From assembly GCF_000425945.1 (NCBI RefSeq), contig NZ_KE384480.1:62001-126000 (forward strand): 64,000 nucleotides of DNA. The letters are read 5' to 3'. The notes under the pieces were generated by a model. It was not told where the DNA came from. It did not search any database and worked only from the letters and a program-made list of their open reading frames with translations. Source of the DNA: Candidatus Solirubrobacter pratensis. Its GTDB lineage: Bacteria > Actinomycetota > Thermoleophilia > Solirubrobacterales > Solirubrobacteraceae. Made by a program: the position numbers and the translations under genes. Of the stretch, positions 45,824-54,219 are shown in pieces (positions within the stretch are counted from its first letter, which is position 1; each line of letters opens with the position of its first letter).

Positions 45824-46512
45824 GCCGCCGTCTCCGGCTGCGTGTCACCCCGCTCGATCGCGTCGAGCTGCGCCCACAACATCTCCGTCTTGAACCTGAG
45901 GGCCGCGACGGCGCGCTCCTGCTGCTCCTGCGTCAGGCAGCGCTCGACGACGAGCTGGAGTGCGTGCTGCGCGTCACGCGGCGCGCGGTCGAGCCGGCTG
46001 CGGAAGTATTCGAGTCCCAGAGGATCGATCCACGGATAGTGCGCCTCGAGCGCCGCCACGCGGACGCGGATCGCAGCCGGCCCGAACAGCTCTGTCAGCG
46101 ACGACGCCACCGCCTCCAGCCATGGCCTCTGGCGCGCGAAGTTCACGTACGCGTCGACCGCGTAGCGCACCGCCGGGAGCACCCGCCGCTCGGACAGGAG
46201 CTCGTCACGCGGCACGCCGAGCGCCTCGCCGAGCCGCAGCCACGACTCGATCCCGCCCGTTCCGGCCGAGGTGCCGTCGTGGTCGACGATCCGCTTGATC
46301 CACTCGCGCCGCACCTCGATGTCCGGACAGTTCGAGACGATGGCCGCATCCTTGAGCGGGATGCACCGCTGGTAGTAGAAGCGGTTCGCGACCCAGCGCT
46401 GAAGCTCGCCGCGCGTGAGCTCACCCGCATCCATCCGCATGTGAAACGGGTGGAGGTTGTGGTAGCGGGTCCCCTGCGCGCGGAGCTGAGCGACGAACTC
46501 CGCAGGCGCCAC
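45820..46512 (-). CDS. pqqC: Pyrroloquinoline-quinone synthase PqqC
   Basis: 230 residues from GTG 46512 (VAPAEFVAQLRAQG). It catalyses the final oxidation and ring closure to PQQ, using O2 without metal. The PqqC core is clear: YHNLHPFHMRMDAGELTRGE, RFYYQRCIPLKDAAIVSNC, RIVDHDGTSAGTGGIESWLR and YVNFARQRPWLEAVASSLTE. It begins 13 bases after pqqA with no obvious ribosome site, suggesting coupling to pqqA translation. Confidence 0.93.
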   Translation of the reverse strand: MAPAEFVAQLRAQGTRYHNLHPFHMRMDAGELTRGELQRWVANRFYYQRCIPLKDAAIVSNCPDIEVRREWIKRIVDHDGTSAGTGGIESWLRLGEALGVPRDELLSERRVLPAVRYAVDAYVNFARQRPWLEAVASSLTELFGPAAIRVRVAALEAHYPWIDPLGLEYFRSRLDRAPRDAQHALQLVVERCLTQEQQERAVAALRFKTEMLWAQLDAIERGDTQPETAA

Positions 46513-46525
46513 GGAGTGGGGGTGG

Positions 46526-46600
46526 CTACCGACGGAACACGTAGGTGGTGACCTCGCAGCAGAGGTCGACGAACTCAAATTGGGGCTTGATCCATCTCAT
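46526..46600 (-). CDS. pqqA: PQQ precursor peptide PqqA
   Basis: 24 residues, short enough to be missed by size filters. It begins MRWIKPQFEFVDLCC and holds the required Glu16-x-x-x-Tyr20 pair (E-V-T-T-Y), whose side chains become PQQ. AAGGAG lies 8 bases upstream of ATG 46600. It lies between the alcohol dehydrogenase and pqqC, on the same strand as all pqq genes. No PqqF/PqqG-type peptidase is in the window, so leader release must use a protease encoded elsewhere. Confidence 0.93.
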   Translation of the reverse strand: MRWIKPQFEFVDLCCEVTTYVFRR

Positions 46601-46636
46601 ACCACGGCTCCTTGTCGCATTACATGTGACGTACCG

Positions 46637-48334
46637 TTACTCCTCCGGCAGTGCGAAGACGAACAGCGCGCTGCCCTGGCCCGCCCCGAGCATCCCGGGC
46701 AGGAATCCCTCGGTCCAGGCGCCCCACCCGGTCGGCACGGCGATGTACTGCCTTCCGTCGAGGCTGTAGGTCGTCGGGTTGCTGTGGTGACCGCTTCCGC
46801 ACTGGAACTGCCACAGCAGCTCCCCGCTGCGGGCGTCGAGCGCGTTGAGCTCGCCCGTGGGCTCACCGGCGAAGACGACGTCACCGCCCGTGGCCAGCAC
46901 GGACGAGCACATCGGGACGTCGTTGCGCCAGCGCCACACCTCCTTGCCGGTGGACGGATCGAAGGCGCTCACGGCCCCTGCCATGTCGTCGAGGTCGACC
47001 GCGACGCCCGCGCCCCAGTACGGAATGCTCTCCTTGAACTCCCTGCGCCGCCGTGTGGCGGTCGCACCGACATCCTGGACCGGCACGTAGAAGTGTCCTG
47101 TCTTCGGGCTGTACGCCGCGTGCGTCCATTCCTTGGCACCCGCCGGACCCGGCCAGAAGTGAACCGGATCGCCCTCCGCGTCGGGGTACCTCAGCGGCGT
47201 GACCTTGCCGTCGGCGTCGATCTCGCCCCAGTCGATGCGGTCGACGAACGGCGCCACCCGGACGAGTCGACCGTCCGTGCGATCGAGGACGAAGAAGTAC
47301 CCGTTCTTGTCGAAGTGCCCCAGCAGCTTGCGCCCGTCGGACTCGAACAGGATGTGCTCCATCGTGCTGTCGTAGTCCCACAGGTCGTGCGGGGTGTACT
47401 GGTAGTGCCAACGGATCTGGCCGCTGTCGGCATCGACGGCGACACAGCAATCGGTGAACAGGTTGTCGCCCTCCCGGACGGCTCCGTCGAAGTCCGGTGC
47501 CGGGTTGCCGGTGCCCACGTAGAGGAGGTTGAGCTCCGGGTCGAAGGTGCTCGTGATCCAGCAGTTCGCGCCGCCCCGTGCCCAGGCCTCACCGTCCGCG
47601 GGCCAGGTCTCGGAGCCGGGCTCGCCGGGCTTGGGCACCATGTACGTCCGCCATACGCGCTCGCCGGTCTCGCGCTTGAACGCGTCGAGGTGGCCGCGCA
47701 CACCGAACTCACCGCCGGAGCTCCCGACGATGACCATGTCCTTGACGACCAACGGAGCGACCGTGGCGCTCTCGCCGGCCCGCACATCGCCGTAGGTCTG
47801 GTCCCACACGACCTTGCCCGTCTCGGCGTCGAGCGCCAGCAGATGGGCGTTCAGGGTGACGACGAAGACCTTGCCCTCGGCCACGGCGACGCCGCGGTTC
47901 ACGTTGCCGCAGCAGAGCGACGTGTCATACGGGATCGCATGCTTGTAGCGCCACAGCTCGGATCCGGTCCGGGCGTCGAGGGCCCAGACCCAGCCATCCC
48001 AGCCCGACACGAACATGATTCCGTCCACGACGATCGGCGCGGTCTCGAACGAGTACGTCGATTTGCCCGCGTGCAGGCCCACCGAGCCGCACTGGAAGAC
48101 CCACGCGGGGGCGAGTCGCCTGACGTTCTCCGTGTTGATCTGGTCCAGCGGGCTGTAGCGCTGCCCGTCGTAGGCGCCGTAATAGGTGAGCCAGTTCTGC
48201 GGTTCCGAGCGCGCGTTGAGGATGCGCTCGTAGGTGACGCCCTTGGTCACCGGCGGCGCACTGCCGACCAGGCCGCTCAGGGCCCCTGCGTTGACGGCCT
48301 TGCCTGCGTCTACGTACTCCGTTCCCGTTGCCAT
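46637..48334 (-). CDS. PQQ-dependent methanol/ethanol-type alcohol dehydrogenase
   Basis: 565 residues; ATG 48334 after TAGGAG. Eight-bladed quinoprotein propeller with repeated tryptophan-docking segments (GWVWALDARTGSELWRYKHA, LLALDAETGKVVWDQ). Active-site marks: vicinal disulfide Cys141-Cys142, a Glu about 209 (SSGGEFGVRGHLDA), Asn about 277 (GTGNPAPDF), and Asp320 in LWDYDSTME. Asp322, two residues on, is the extra ligand typical of lanthanide-dependent enzymes. No signal peptide is seen, although such enzymes are normally exported. It lies 36 bases before pqqA. Confidence 0.93.
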   Translation of the reverse strand: MATGTEYVDAGKAVNAGALSGLVGSAPPVTKGVTYERILNARSEPQNWLTYYGAYDGQRYSPLDQINTENVRRLAPAWVFQCGSVGLHAGKSTYSFETAPIVVDGIMFVSGWDGWVWALDARTGSELWRYKHAIPYDTSLCCGNVNRGVAVAEGKVFVVTLNAHLLALDAETGKVVWDQTYGDVRAGESATVAPLVVKDMVIVGSSGGEFGVRGHLDAFKRETGERVWRTYMVPKPGEPGSETWPADGEAWARGGANCWITSTFDPELNLLYVGTGNPAPDFDGAVREGDNLFTDCCVAVDADSGQIRWHYQYTPHDLWDYDSTMEHILFESDGRKLLGHFDKNGYFFVLDRTDGRLVRVAPFVDRIDWGEIDADGKVTPLRYPDAEGDPVHFWPGPAGAKEWTHAAYSPKTGHFYVPVQDVGATATRRRREFKESIPYWGAGVAVDLDDMAGAVSAFDPSTGKEVWRWRNDVPMCSSVLATGGDVVFAGEPTGELNALDARSGELLWQFQCGSGHHSNPTTYSLDGRQYIAVPTGWGAWTEGFLPGMLGAGQGSALFVFALPEE

Positions 48335-48377
48335 CAAATGCTCCTATCCACGCTCGTGGTCGAGCCCGGGAGTCGAT

Positions 48378-48827
48378 CTACGGTCGCGGCTGCGGCGGGC
48401 GGTCCTGACGCGCCTCCGGCGGAGCGTCCCCTTGCACGACGATCGCCCCGGTCAGGCCACGGCCCTCATCGTTGCCGGTACGCGAGCCGTACCAGTAATA
48501 CCCCGGGCCGTCGAGCTCGAGGTTGGCCGTTCCGCGCGAGTGGTTGACCAGCCATATGAATTGGCTGTCGCCGTTGCTCGGCAGGACCGCGCAGTGAGTG
48601 TTCAAGTCATCGTTGATGAGCTCGAGCTCGACCTCGCCTCCATGAGGCAGCACGAGGATCCCCGGCTCGAAGACCAGCTCGTCGGGCGGGATCCGGATCG
48701 TGGCGTGCATCGATCCGTCAGGCCCCTCCTCGGCGTGTCCGATGCTTCCGCGGCCGAGGATTCGGCCGAGCGCCGCTCCATTCTGCCGGTCCAAATCGAC
48801 GGAGCGTGCCTGCGCAGTCTGGCTCAC
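48378..48827 (-). CDS. Cupredoxin-like PQQ-associated protein (MSMEG_3727-like)
   Basis: 149 residues from GTG 48827 (GAGGAG upstream). It resembles the small 'MSMEG_3727 family PQQ-associated' proteins found beside PQQ dehydrogenases in mycobacteria. The fold looks cupredoxin-like: ELVFEPGILVLPHGGEVELE, NDDLNTHCAVLP and LDGPGYYWYGSRTGNDEGRG. Where a blue-copper protein has Cys, His and Met, the sequence has Tyr/Gly, Asn and Leu, so a type 1 copper site is unlikely. No signal peptide. First gene of the PQQ operon, 43 bases before the dehydrogenase. Confidence 0.78.
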   Translation of the reverse strand: MSQTAQARSVDLDRQNGAALGRILGRGSIGHAEEGPDGSMHATIRIPPDELVFEPGILVLPHGGEVELELINDDLNTHCAVLPSNGDSQFIWLVNHSRGTANLELDGPGYYWYGSRTGNDEGRGLTGAIVVQGDAPPEARQDRPPQPRP

Positions 48828-48897
48828 GGCACTCCTCCCCTTGCGTCCGGATACTTGCGGCAAAGCGTACCCCTGAAGGTGCCGCCGGTGTAAGGGG

Positions 48898-48919
48898 CGA
48901 CCCGGGCTCCTTCGGGTCG
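48898..48919. terminator. Hairpin terminator after R2-like gene
   Basis: A 7-bp stem (CGACCCG / CGGGTCG) with an 8-base loop begins 37 bases past the stop of the R2-like gene and before the PQQ operon promoter region. No U-run. Confidence 0.6.
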
Positions 48920-48955
48920 TCGTCAGCCGTCTGACGCCGCGCGAAGCGGACCGAG

Positions 48956-49756
48956 CTACGCCGCCGCCCAGGCCTCGATCAGCCCGGCGGCCGACAGCCG
49001 CCGGCTACACCTGCGCGCGATGCGCTCGCGCGTGGCGGGGGAGACGACGTCGCCCCAGGCTGCGGAGGCGTCCGCGGCGCGCGCCGGCAGGTCGTCGAGG
49101 AACGCTGCGGAGGGCTGGGCCTCGATCAGGCAGCGCAGGCCGAAGCCGATGTGCCAGCGCTCGTCGAGCGCGACGCGCGTCACGCCCTCGAGCACGCCAG
49201 GCAGCGCGCCGTCGGCGAGGTCGTCGAGCAGCGCGCGCTGCCCGGCGTCGAAGACGATCCCCTCGAGCAGCATGTGGTACAGCCCGACGCCCTCACTCAG
49301 CCCGGTGCGGCCCGCCGCAAGTTCGGCGGCCAGCTCGGGCAGCCGCACCTCGAAGAGCTCGAGTATCGCGGGCGGGACGTAGACCCGGCCGGCGGCGCGC
49401 CGCTCGGCCGGGGTGGCGCCGGGCAGCTCGAGCACCTCGGCGGCGATGCGGTCGAAGAGCAGCGCGTGGCGCACCTCATCGCGGCGCTGCAGGAAGAAGA
49501 CCCAGGCCACCAAGCTCTCCTCCGAGGCCAGCGAGGTCTGCTTGGCCGCAGCGCCGAACGGCGCGAGCTGCTCGGCCACGGCGTCCTCGGCCACGCAGAA
49601 GCTCGCGAGGAGCGTGGTGAGGCGGTGGCGGCGCGCGTCCGGGAGGCCGGGCCACGCCCGGGCGTCCGGGGCGAGGTCGATGGCCTTGGCATCCCACTGC
49701 CGGCGGGCTGCGATCCGGGAGAAGAAGCTGGGCCAGAAGCTGCGCCGTGCGAGCAT
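48956..49756 (-). CDS. R2-like diiron/Mn-Fe ferritin-fold protein
   Basis: 266 residues. Helical protein with two carboxylate/His metal pairs in ribonucleotide reductase R2 order: Glu in ASFCVAEDAVAEQLAPF, then RRDEVRHALLF (ExxH), Glu in YHMLLEGIVFD, and LDERWHIGFG (ExxH). Shorter than true R2 and with no large-subunit gene nearby, it resembles R2-like ligand-binding oxidases or other diiron oxidases more than a DNA-precursor enzyme. It is the next gene upstream of the PQQ operon on the same strand, but a terminator separates them. Confidence 0.8.
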   Translation of the reverse strand: MLARRSFWPSFFSRIAARRQWDAKAIDLAPDARAWPGLPDARRHRLTTLLASFCVAEDAVAEQLAPFGAAAKQTSLASEESLVAWVFFLQRRDEVRHALLFDRIAAEVLELPGATPAERRAAGRVYVPPAILELFEVRLPELAAELAAGRTGLSEGVGLYHMLLEGIVFDAGQRALLDDLADGALPGVLEGVTRVALDERWHIGFGLRCLIEAQPSAAFLDDLPARAADASAAWGDVVSPATRERIARRCSRRLSAAGLIEAWAAA

Positions 49757-49881
49757 GCGCGCCTACGGCTCGATGGCGGGCTCGAGGTGAGCGAAGCACC
49801 CGCGATGCCAGGGCTGCTGGACAGCCATGCCGGGAAGGTACCAAGCGATCTCCGCGGGTCTCAAACGTTGCCGGCGCTGCC

Positions 49882-50412
49882 CTACTCCAGCTCCAGCACG
49901 ACGGCCATGATGATGAGCCCGAGACCGGCCAAGAGATCGGAGCGGATGCGAACGAAGCGGGCCGCCACTCCTCCAAGCTGCAACCCGAGGAACGTCATCG
50001 CGGTCGTGATGACGCCGAAGAGCGGCGGCGCGAGCCAGGGGGAGAAGCCGACCAGGCCCAGGCTCGTGCCGGCGACGACATTGTCCACGCTCAACGGCAG
50101 GGGAAGCCCGAACAGCGCCCATCGCTCGTCCGGCTCCTCCGGCTCCGGGGTGCGCCATGCCTGCACAAGGAGGTAAAGCCCGTACGCAGCCAGCACGACC
50201 ACCCCGACGTGGTCGGCTGTGGAGCCGATCGTCCGGGCGAGGTAGGCGCCCCCCAGGATGCCCACCAGCGGCGCCACGGCATCCCAGAACCCGAACACCA
50301 AGGCCACCTTCACGGAACGGCGCCGCGTGAGCCGAAGCGTCCCGAGCGCGATCGCCGTGCGGAAGTTGTCCAGGCTCAGCGTGATCCCGAGGATGAGAAG
50401 TTCGCCGATCAT
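49882..50412 (-). CDS. MntP-like manganese efflux pump
   Basis: 176 residues with about six membrane helices. Two-fold repeat with the paired Asp motifs of MntP: LGITLSLDNFRTAIALG near the N-terminus and LPLPLSVDNVVAGTSLG in the middle. Likely exports Mn2+; other divalent cations are possible. Adjacency to the R2-like metalloprotein may be functional. No yybP-ykoY riboswitch could be identified by eye upstream. Confidence 0.78.
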   Translation of the reverse strand: MIGELLILGITLSLDNFRTAIALGTLRLTRRRSVKVALVFGFWDAVAPLVGILGGAYLARTIGSTADHVGVVVLAAYGLYLLVQAWRTPEPEEPDERWALFGLPLPLSVDNVVAGTSLGLVGFSPWLAPPLFGVITTAMTFLGLQLGGVAARFVRIRSDLLAGLGLIIMAVVLELE

Positions 50413-50533
50413 GTCGTCGCGGACTACCGCAGCCTAGGTGGAGCCTGACTCCTCTACCACGACGGCAAGCCGACTGGGTCGCTTGATCGGCACGAGCTGG
50501 CCGGGAGGACCGTTGGCGCGGCCGGGAGCCGGT

Positions 50534-50869
50534 GTGAGCGTGGAGGCCATGAGCAGGCGGGCAACGGTGTCCTCCGGTGACTCACTTGATCGTGCGCGCG
50601 CCGCGGAGCAGGCCAGCCCGTGCCCGGAGCTGCAGACGAGCCGAACGGCCGCGCGGCGGACGCGGATCGTCGTGGACCTCAACCGCTGCCAGGCCTATGC
50701 CCAGTGCGTGTTCCTCGCGCCGAGGGTGTTCGAGCTCCATGGTGAGGAGGCGCTGCGGTACGACCCGTCCGTCCCCGACGACCAGCTCGAACGCGTGCGC
50801 CAGGCGGCTGCGGCGTGCCCGGTCCAGGCGATCCTCGTGGGCGAGGAGCCGGGTGCCGGCATCCCGTGA
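50534..50869 (+). CDS. 3Fe-4S-type ferredoxin for P450
   Basis: 111 residues from GTG 50534 (GGGAG upstream); starts at 50438 (GTG) or 50549 (ATG) are possible. The core has RIVVDLNRCQAYAQCVFLAP and QAAAACPVQAIL, the Cys pattern of small 3Fe-4S ferredoxins that reduce bacterial P450s. A polar N-terminal extension is unusual. The 3' end overlaps the reductase gene by 17 bases. Confidence 0.85.
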   Translation: MSVEAMSRRATVSSGDSLDRARAAEQASPCPELQTSRTAARRTRIVVDLNRCQAYAQCVFLAPRVFELHGEEALRYDPSVPDDQLERVRQAAAACPVQAILVGEEPGAGIP

Positions 50870-52226
50870 TCTGCGGGAGGGCCGCGTCGTCATCGTCGGT
50901 GCGTCGCTGGCCGGGTTGCGGGCCGCCGAGGCGCTGCGCGAGGAGGGCTTCACCGGCTCGGTGACCGTGGTCGGGGACGAGCCGCATCCGCCGTACGACA
51001 GGCCGCCGTTGTCGAAGCAGGTGCTGCTCGGCCGGGTGGCCGCGAACGCCACCGGGCTGCCGATGCGCCGGGATCCGGACGCGCAATGGCGGCTCGGGGT
51101 GCGCGCCATCGGGCTGGACGCGGTCAAGAAGCGCGTCATGCTGGCCGACGGCGAGTCCCTGCCCTACGACCGGCTGCTGATCGCCACCGGGACCCGGGCG
51201 CGGCCCTGGCCGAACCCCGCGGAGGCCGCTCTGGACGGGGTGTTCACCTTGCGCACCAGTGACGATGCCGAGCGCCTGGCCGGGCGCCTGGCCGCGGGGC
51301 CGCGCCGGGTGCTCGTGATCGGGGCCGGCTTCACCGGCTCGGAGATCGCCTCGGCCTGCCGGGAGCTCGGCCTCGAGGTCACGGTCGCGGAACGCGGCCC
51401 CGTACCGCTGGTCGGCGCGCTCGGCAGGACTCTCGGAGTGCTGGCGGCCGGCCTGCAGCACGCCCACGGCGTGGACCTGCGCTGCGGCGTGACGGTGACC
51501 GCGCTGCGAGGGAACGGCCGGCTCACCGGCGCGGAGCTCTCCGACGGCACGCGCATCGACGCGGACGTCTGCGTCGTCGCCCTGGGCGCGGTCCGCAACA
51601 CCGAGTGGCTGGGGACCTCCGGCCTGGCCGCGGGCACGCGCGGGGTCGCGTGCGACGCCGGGTGCCGCGTCTTCGACATGTACGGGATCGTCACCGACGA
51701 CGTCTTCGTGACCGGCGACGTCGCCCGCTTCCCGCACCCGCTGTTCGAGTACCAGATGCTCGCGCTCGAGCACTGGGGCAACGCCGTCGCGCAGGCCGAG
51801 GTGGCGGCCCACAACATGGTCAGTCCGGGACCGCTGCGGCGCCCGCACCTTGCCGTCCCGGTGTTCTGGTCGAGCCAGTTCGGGCTCAACATCAAGTCCG
51901 TGGGCGTGCCCACCTTCTCCGATGAGGTGGCCATCGTCCAGGGCTCGCTCGCCGAGCGCCGCCTGGTGGCGGTCTACGGCTACCGGGGCCGCGTCACGGC
52001 CGCGGTCACCATCGACATGGCCAAGTGGCTGGAGCACTACCAGCGCCTGATCGAGACCGCGGCCCCGTTCCCGCCCGGTCCCGGCGCGGCCGACGGCTCG
52101 GCGGTGGCGGGGTTCCCGGTCCCGTCCGACGTGCCGGACCCGGCGCGGCTCTCCCACGGCCCCACCGTTGCGCTCACCGGCTACCTGCCGGACCGCCGAC
52201 TCGTCTTGGTGCGCCCCGCCGACTGA
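50853..52226 (+). CDS. FAD-dependent ferredoxin reductase
   Basis: 457 residues from GTG 50853 with GAGGAGC upstream. FAD site RVVIVGASLAGLRAAEALRE, PPYDRPPLSKQVLLG, NAD(P) site VLVIGAGFTGSEIASACREL, and the second FAD motif DDVFVTGDVARFPHP. A C-terminal reductase domain (about 330-457) follows. It would pass electrons from NAD(P)H to the overlapping ferredoxin and on to the P450 22 bases downstream. Confidence 0.93.
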   Translation: MPASRDLREGRVVIVGASLAGLRAAEALREEGFTGSVTVVGDEPHPPYDRPPLSKQVLLGRVAANATGLPMRRDPDAQWRLGVRAIGLDAVKKRVMLADGESLPYDRLLIATGTRARPWPNPAEAALDGVFTLRTSDDAERLAGRLAAGPRRVLVIGAGFTGSEIASACRELGLEVTVAERGPVPLVGALGRTLGVLAAGLQHAHGVDLRCGVTVTALRGNGRLTGAELSDGTRIDADVCVVALGAVRNTEWLGTSGLAAGTRGVACDAGCRVFDMYGIVTDDVFVTGDVARFPHPLFEYQMLALEHWGNAVAQAEVAAHNMVSPGPLRRPHLAVPVFWSSQFGLNIKSVGVPTFSDEVAIVQGSLAERRLVAVYGYRGRVTAAVTIDMAKWLEHYQRLIETAAPFPPGPGAADGSAVAGFPVPSDVPDPARLSHGPTVALTGYLPDRRLVLVRPAD

Positions 52227-52248
52227 CCCTCCCGAGGAGCCGATACGC

Positions 52249-53451
52249 ATGGCCGCCGACACCCTGCTGGAGCGGATCACCGATTACGCCAACCGCCCCG
52301 ATCCCTACCCGCTGTACGCGGAGCTCCGTGAAGCGGGCGTGGCCCGGCAGACGGACGGCAGCTACCTGGTCGGCACGTACCACGAGATCGCGGCACTGCT
52401 GCACGATCCACGGATCAGCTCGGACCTTCGCAACCGCACCGCCGGCGACCGCGCCCTGTCCGACGAGGAGCAGTCGCGTCCCTTCATCCGGCTCGACGAC
52501 CCCGAGCATCAGCGGCTGCGAAGCCTGGCGATGCGGCCGTTCGGCCCGCCGCACAGCCCGGGGCGGATCGACGCGATGCGAGACGGGATCGCCAGGATCA
52601 CCGAGGAGCTGATCGAGGCGCTCGGAGACCGCAAGCGGCTCGACGTCGTCGAGGACTTCGCCTATCCGCTGCCGGTCACCGTCATCTGCCGGCTGCTCGG
52701 TGTTCCGCGCGAGGACGAGCCGGCGTTCCGCGCGTGGTCCGACGCGCTCGTGGACTCCGCGGACTTCAGGCCCCGCGAGGATCCCACCGAGCGCCAACGG
52801 ACGGGAGCGCAGGCCCGGGCGGAGATGGGCCGGTACCTGATGGACCTCGCCGAGCAGCGCCGCGGCCACCCGAGCGACGACATGCTCTCCGCCTTCGTCA
52901 ACGAGCCGGACCCGGCCAGGCGGCTCACCCGCGAGGAGCTGACGGTCACCGCCGTCCTGCTGCTCGTCGCCGGACACGAGACCACGGTCAACCTGATCGC
53001 GAGCGGTGTGCTCACGCTGCTGCGCCACCCCGACCAGCTGGACCGGTTGCGCCGTGAACCCGGCCTGCTGCCCAACGCCGTGGAGGAACTGCTGCGCTAC
53101 GAGCCCCCCGTGCAGATGCGGGAGCGCACCCCTCTCGCCGACGTCGACGTGGCGGGCACCACCATCCCCAAGGGCGCATCCCTGGTGCTCGCGCTGGCCT
53201 CAGGCATGCGTGACCGCAGGCGGTTCCGCGACCCCGAGCGGTTCGACCCGGCCCGGCCGGACAACCAGCACCTCGCCTTCGGCAGCGGCGTCCACATCTG
53301 CTACGGCGCACCGCTCGCCCGAATCGAAGCGCAGATCGCGCTTGGCGCGCTGATCCCCCGCCTCGGTACCGCACGCCTGGTCCAGGACCCGCCCGCGTAC
53401 CGGCGCAACGCCATGCTTCGCGGCCCCCGGCACCTGCCGATCGAGCTCTGA
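52249..53451 (+). CDS. Cytochrome P450
   Basis: 400 residues, GAGGAGC before the ATG. Soluble bacterial class I P450: I-helix VAGHETTVNLIASG (about 242), ExxR in VEELLRYEP (about 283), and the haem-ligand loop LAFGSGVHICYGAPLA with Cys (about 347). The substrate is unknown. With ferredoxin and reductase directly upstream it forms a complete electron-transfer unit. Confidence 0.95.
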   Translation: MAADTLLERITDYANRPDPYPLYAELREAGVARQTDGSYLVGTYHEIAALLHDPRISSDLRNRTAGDRALSDEEQSRPFIRLDDPEHQRLRSLAMRPFGPPHSPGRIDAMRDGIARITEELIEALGDRKRLDVVEDFAYPLPVTVICRLLGVPREDEPAFRAWSDALVDSADFRPREDPTERQRTGAQARAEMGRYLMDLAEQRRGHPSDDMLSAFVNEPDPARRLTREELTVTAVLLLVAGHETTVNLIASGVLTLLRHPDQLDRLRREPGLLPNAVEELLRYEPPVQMRERTPLADVDVAGTTIPKGASLVLALASGMRDRRRFRDPERFDPARPDNQHLAFGSGVHICYGAPLARIEAQIALGALIPRLGTARLVQDPPAYRRNAMLRGPRHLPIEL

Positions 53452-53453
53452 CC

Positions 53454-53597
53454 GGCCGCGCTCCTGTCGCCGAGGTGACCACCGCACTGCCGGACCTGCT
53501 GCGCCTGCTCGACCGCGAGGGCATCGGCCTGCGGTCGATGCACCTCTCCGAGCCGACGCTCGACGACGTGTTCCTGCGCTGTTCACGCCGCTGCTGA
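53454..53597 (+). pseudogene. Fragment of DrrA-like ABC ATPase (C-terminus only)
   Basis: In one frame, PVAEVTTALPDLLRLLDREG and LRSMHLSEPTLDDVFLR match the C-terminal DUF4162 tail of drug-resistance ABC ATPases. The nucleotide-binding domain is missing: the sequence begins right after the P450 stop. The frame closes at 53597, already inside the permease remnant. This is a deletion product. Confidence 0.75.
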
Positions 53598-54146
53598 AGA
53601 GCCTGTTGCGCGGCGGCGACGTGCTCGACGTCTTCCTGCCGGGCATCCTCGGGCTGCTTGCCTTCTCGACCGGGGCCGGCGCGGGCTTCAGCACGATCTT
53701 CGAGCTTCGCGCCGGCGTGATCGAGCGATTTCGCGTCATCCCGGCGAGCCGCTTCGCGATCCTCGCCGGCCCGATCCTGTCCGGCATGACGATGATGTTC
53801 GCGTTCGACGCGATCGTCGTGGCGGTCGGCGCCGCGTTCGGATTCCACGTGCACTGGCTCGGCCTCGCCGTGCTCGCGGTGCTCCTCGCGCTGCTGATGA
53901 CCACCGCGGCCGCGTTCTCGATCGCGACCGCGCTCCTCACGAAGGACATCAGCAGCTTCGCGGCGATCATCAACGGCCTCAACCTGCCGCTGCCGCTGCT
54001 GCTGCTCGCGGGCGTGCTGCTGCCGATCTCTCGCCGCCGGCACGTTCTGCGGTCCGCACGTCTGGCAGGCGTTCGCCGTGCTCACGCCGCTCTGCGCCGT
54101 GGTTCTGGCCTGGGCCACCGGCGTGTTCCGCGAAGCCGTCGCCTGA
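53579..54146 (+). pseudogene. Degenerate DrrB-like ABC-2 permease
   Basis: Starting LFTPLLKSLLRGGDVLDVFL, this keeps several ABC-2 membrane segments (PGILGLLAFSTGAGAGFSTI, FAILAGPILSGMTMMFAFDA, LGLAVLAVLLALLMTTAAAF) but lacks the N-terminus. After GVLLPIS (about 54030) the frame breaks; a C-terminal segment (WQAFAVLTPLCAVVLAWATG) continues in another frame to 54146. A 5' deletion, an internal deletion and a frameshift make it non-functional. Confidence 0.75.
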
Positions 54147-54219
54147 CCCGGGCCGAGCAGGCCGCCGCCGCATACCGGAGCCCCCGGCGGATGTGGAGCG
54201 GGCCGTAGACTGGTGGCGC

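Noticed and set aside
53606..54208. Intact 200-residue ABC-2 permease
   Set aside because: N-terminus missing and the last third is out of frame; better explained as a pseudogene.
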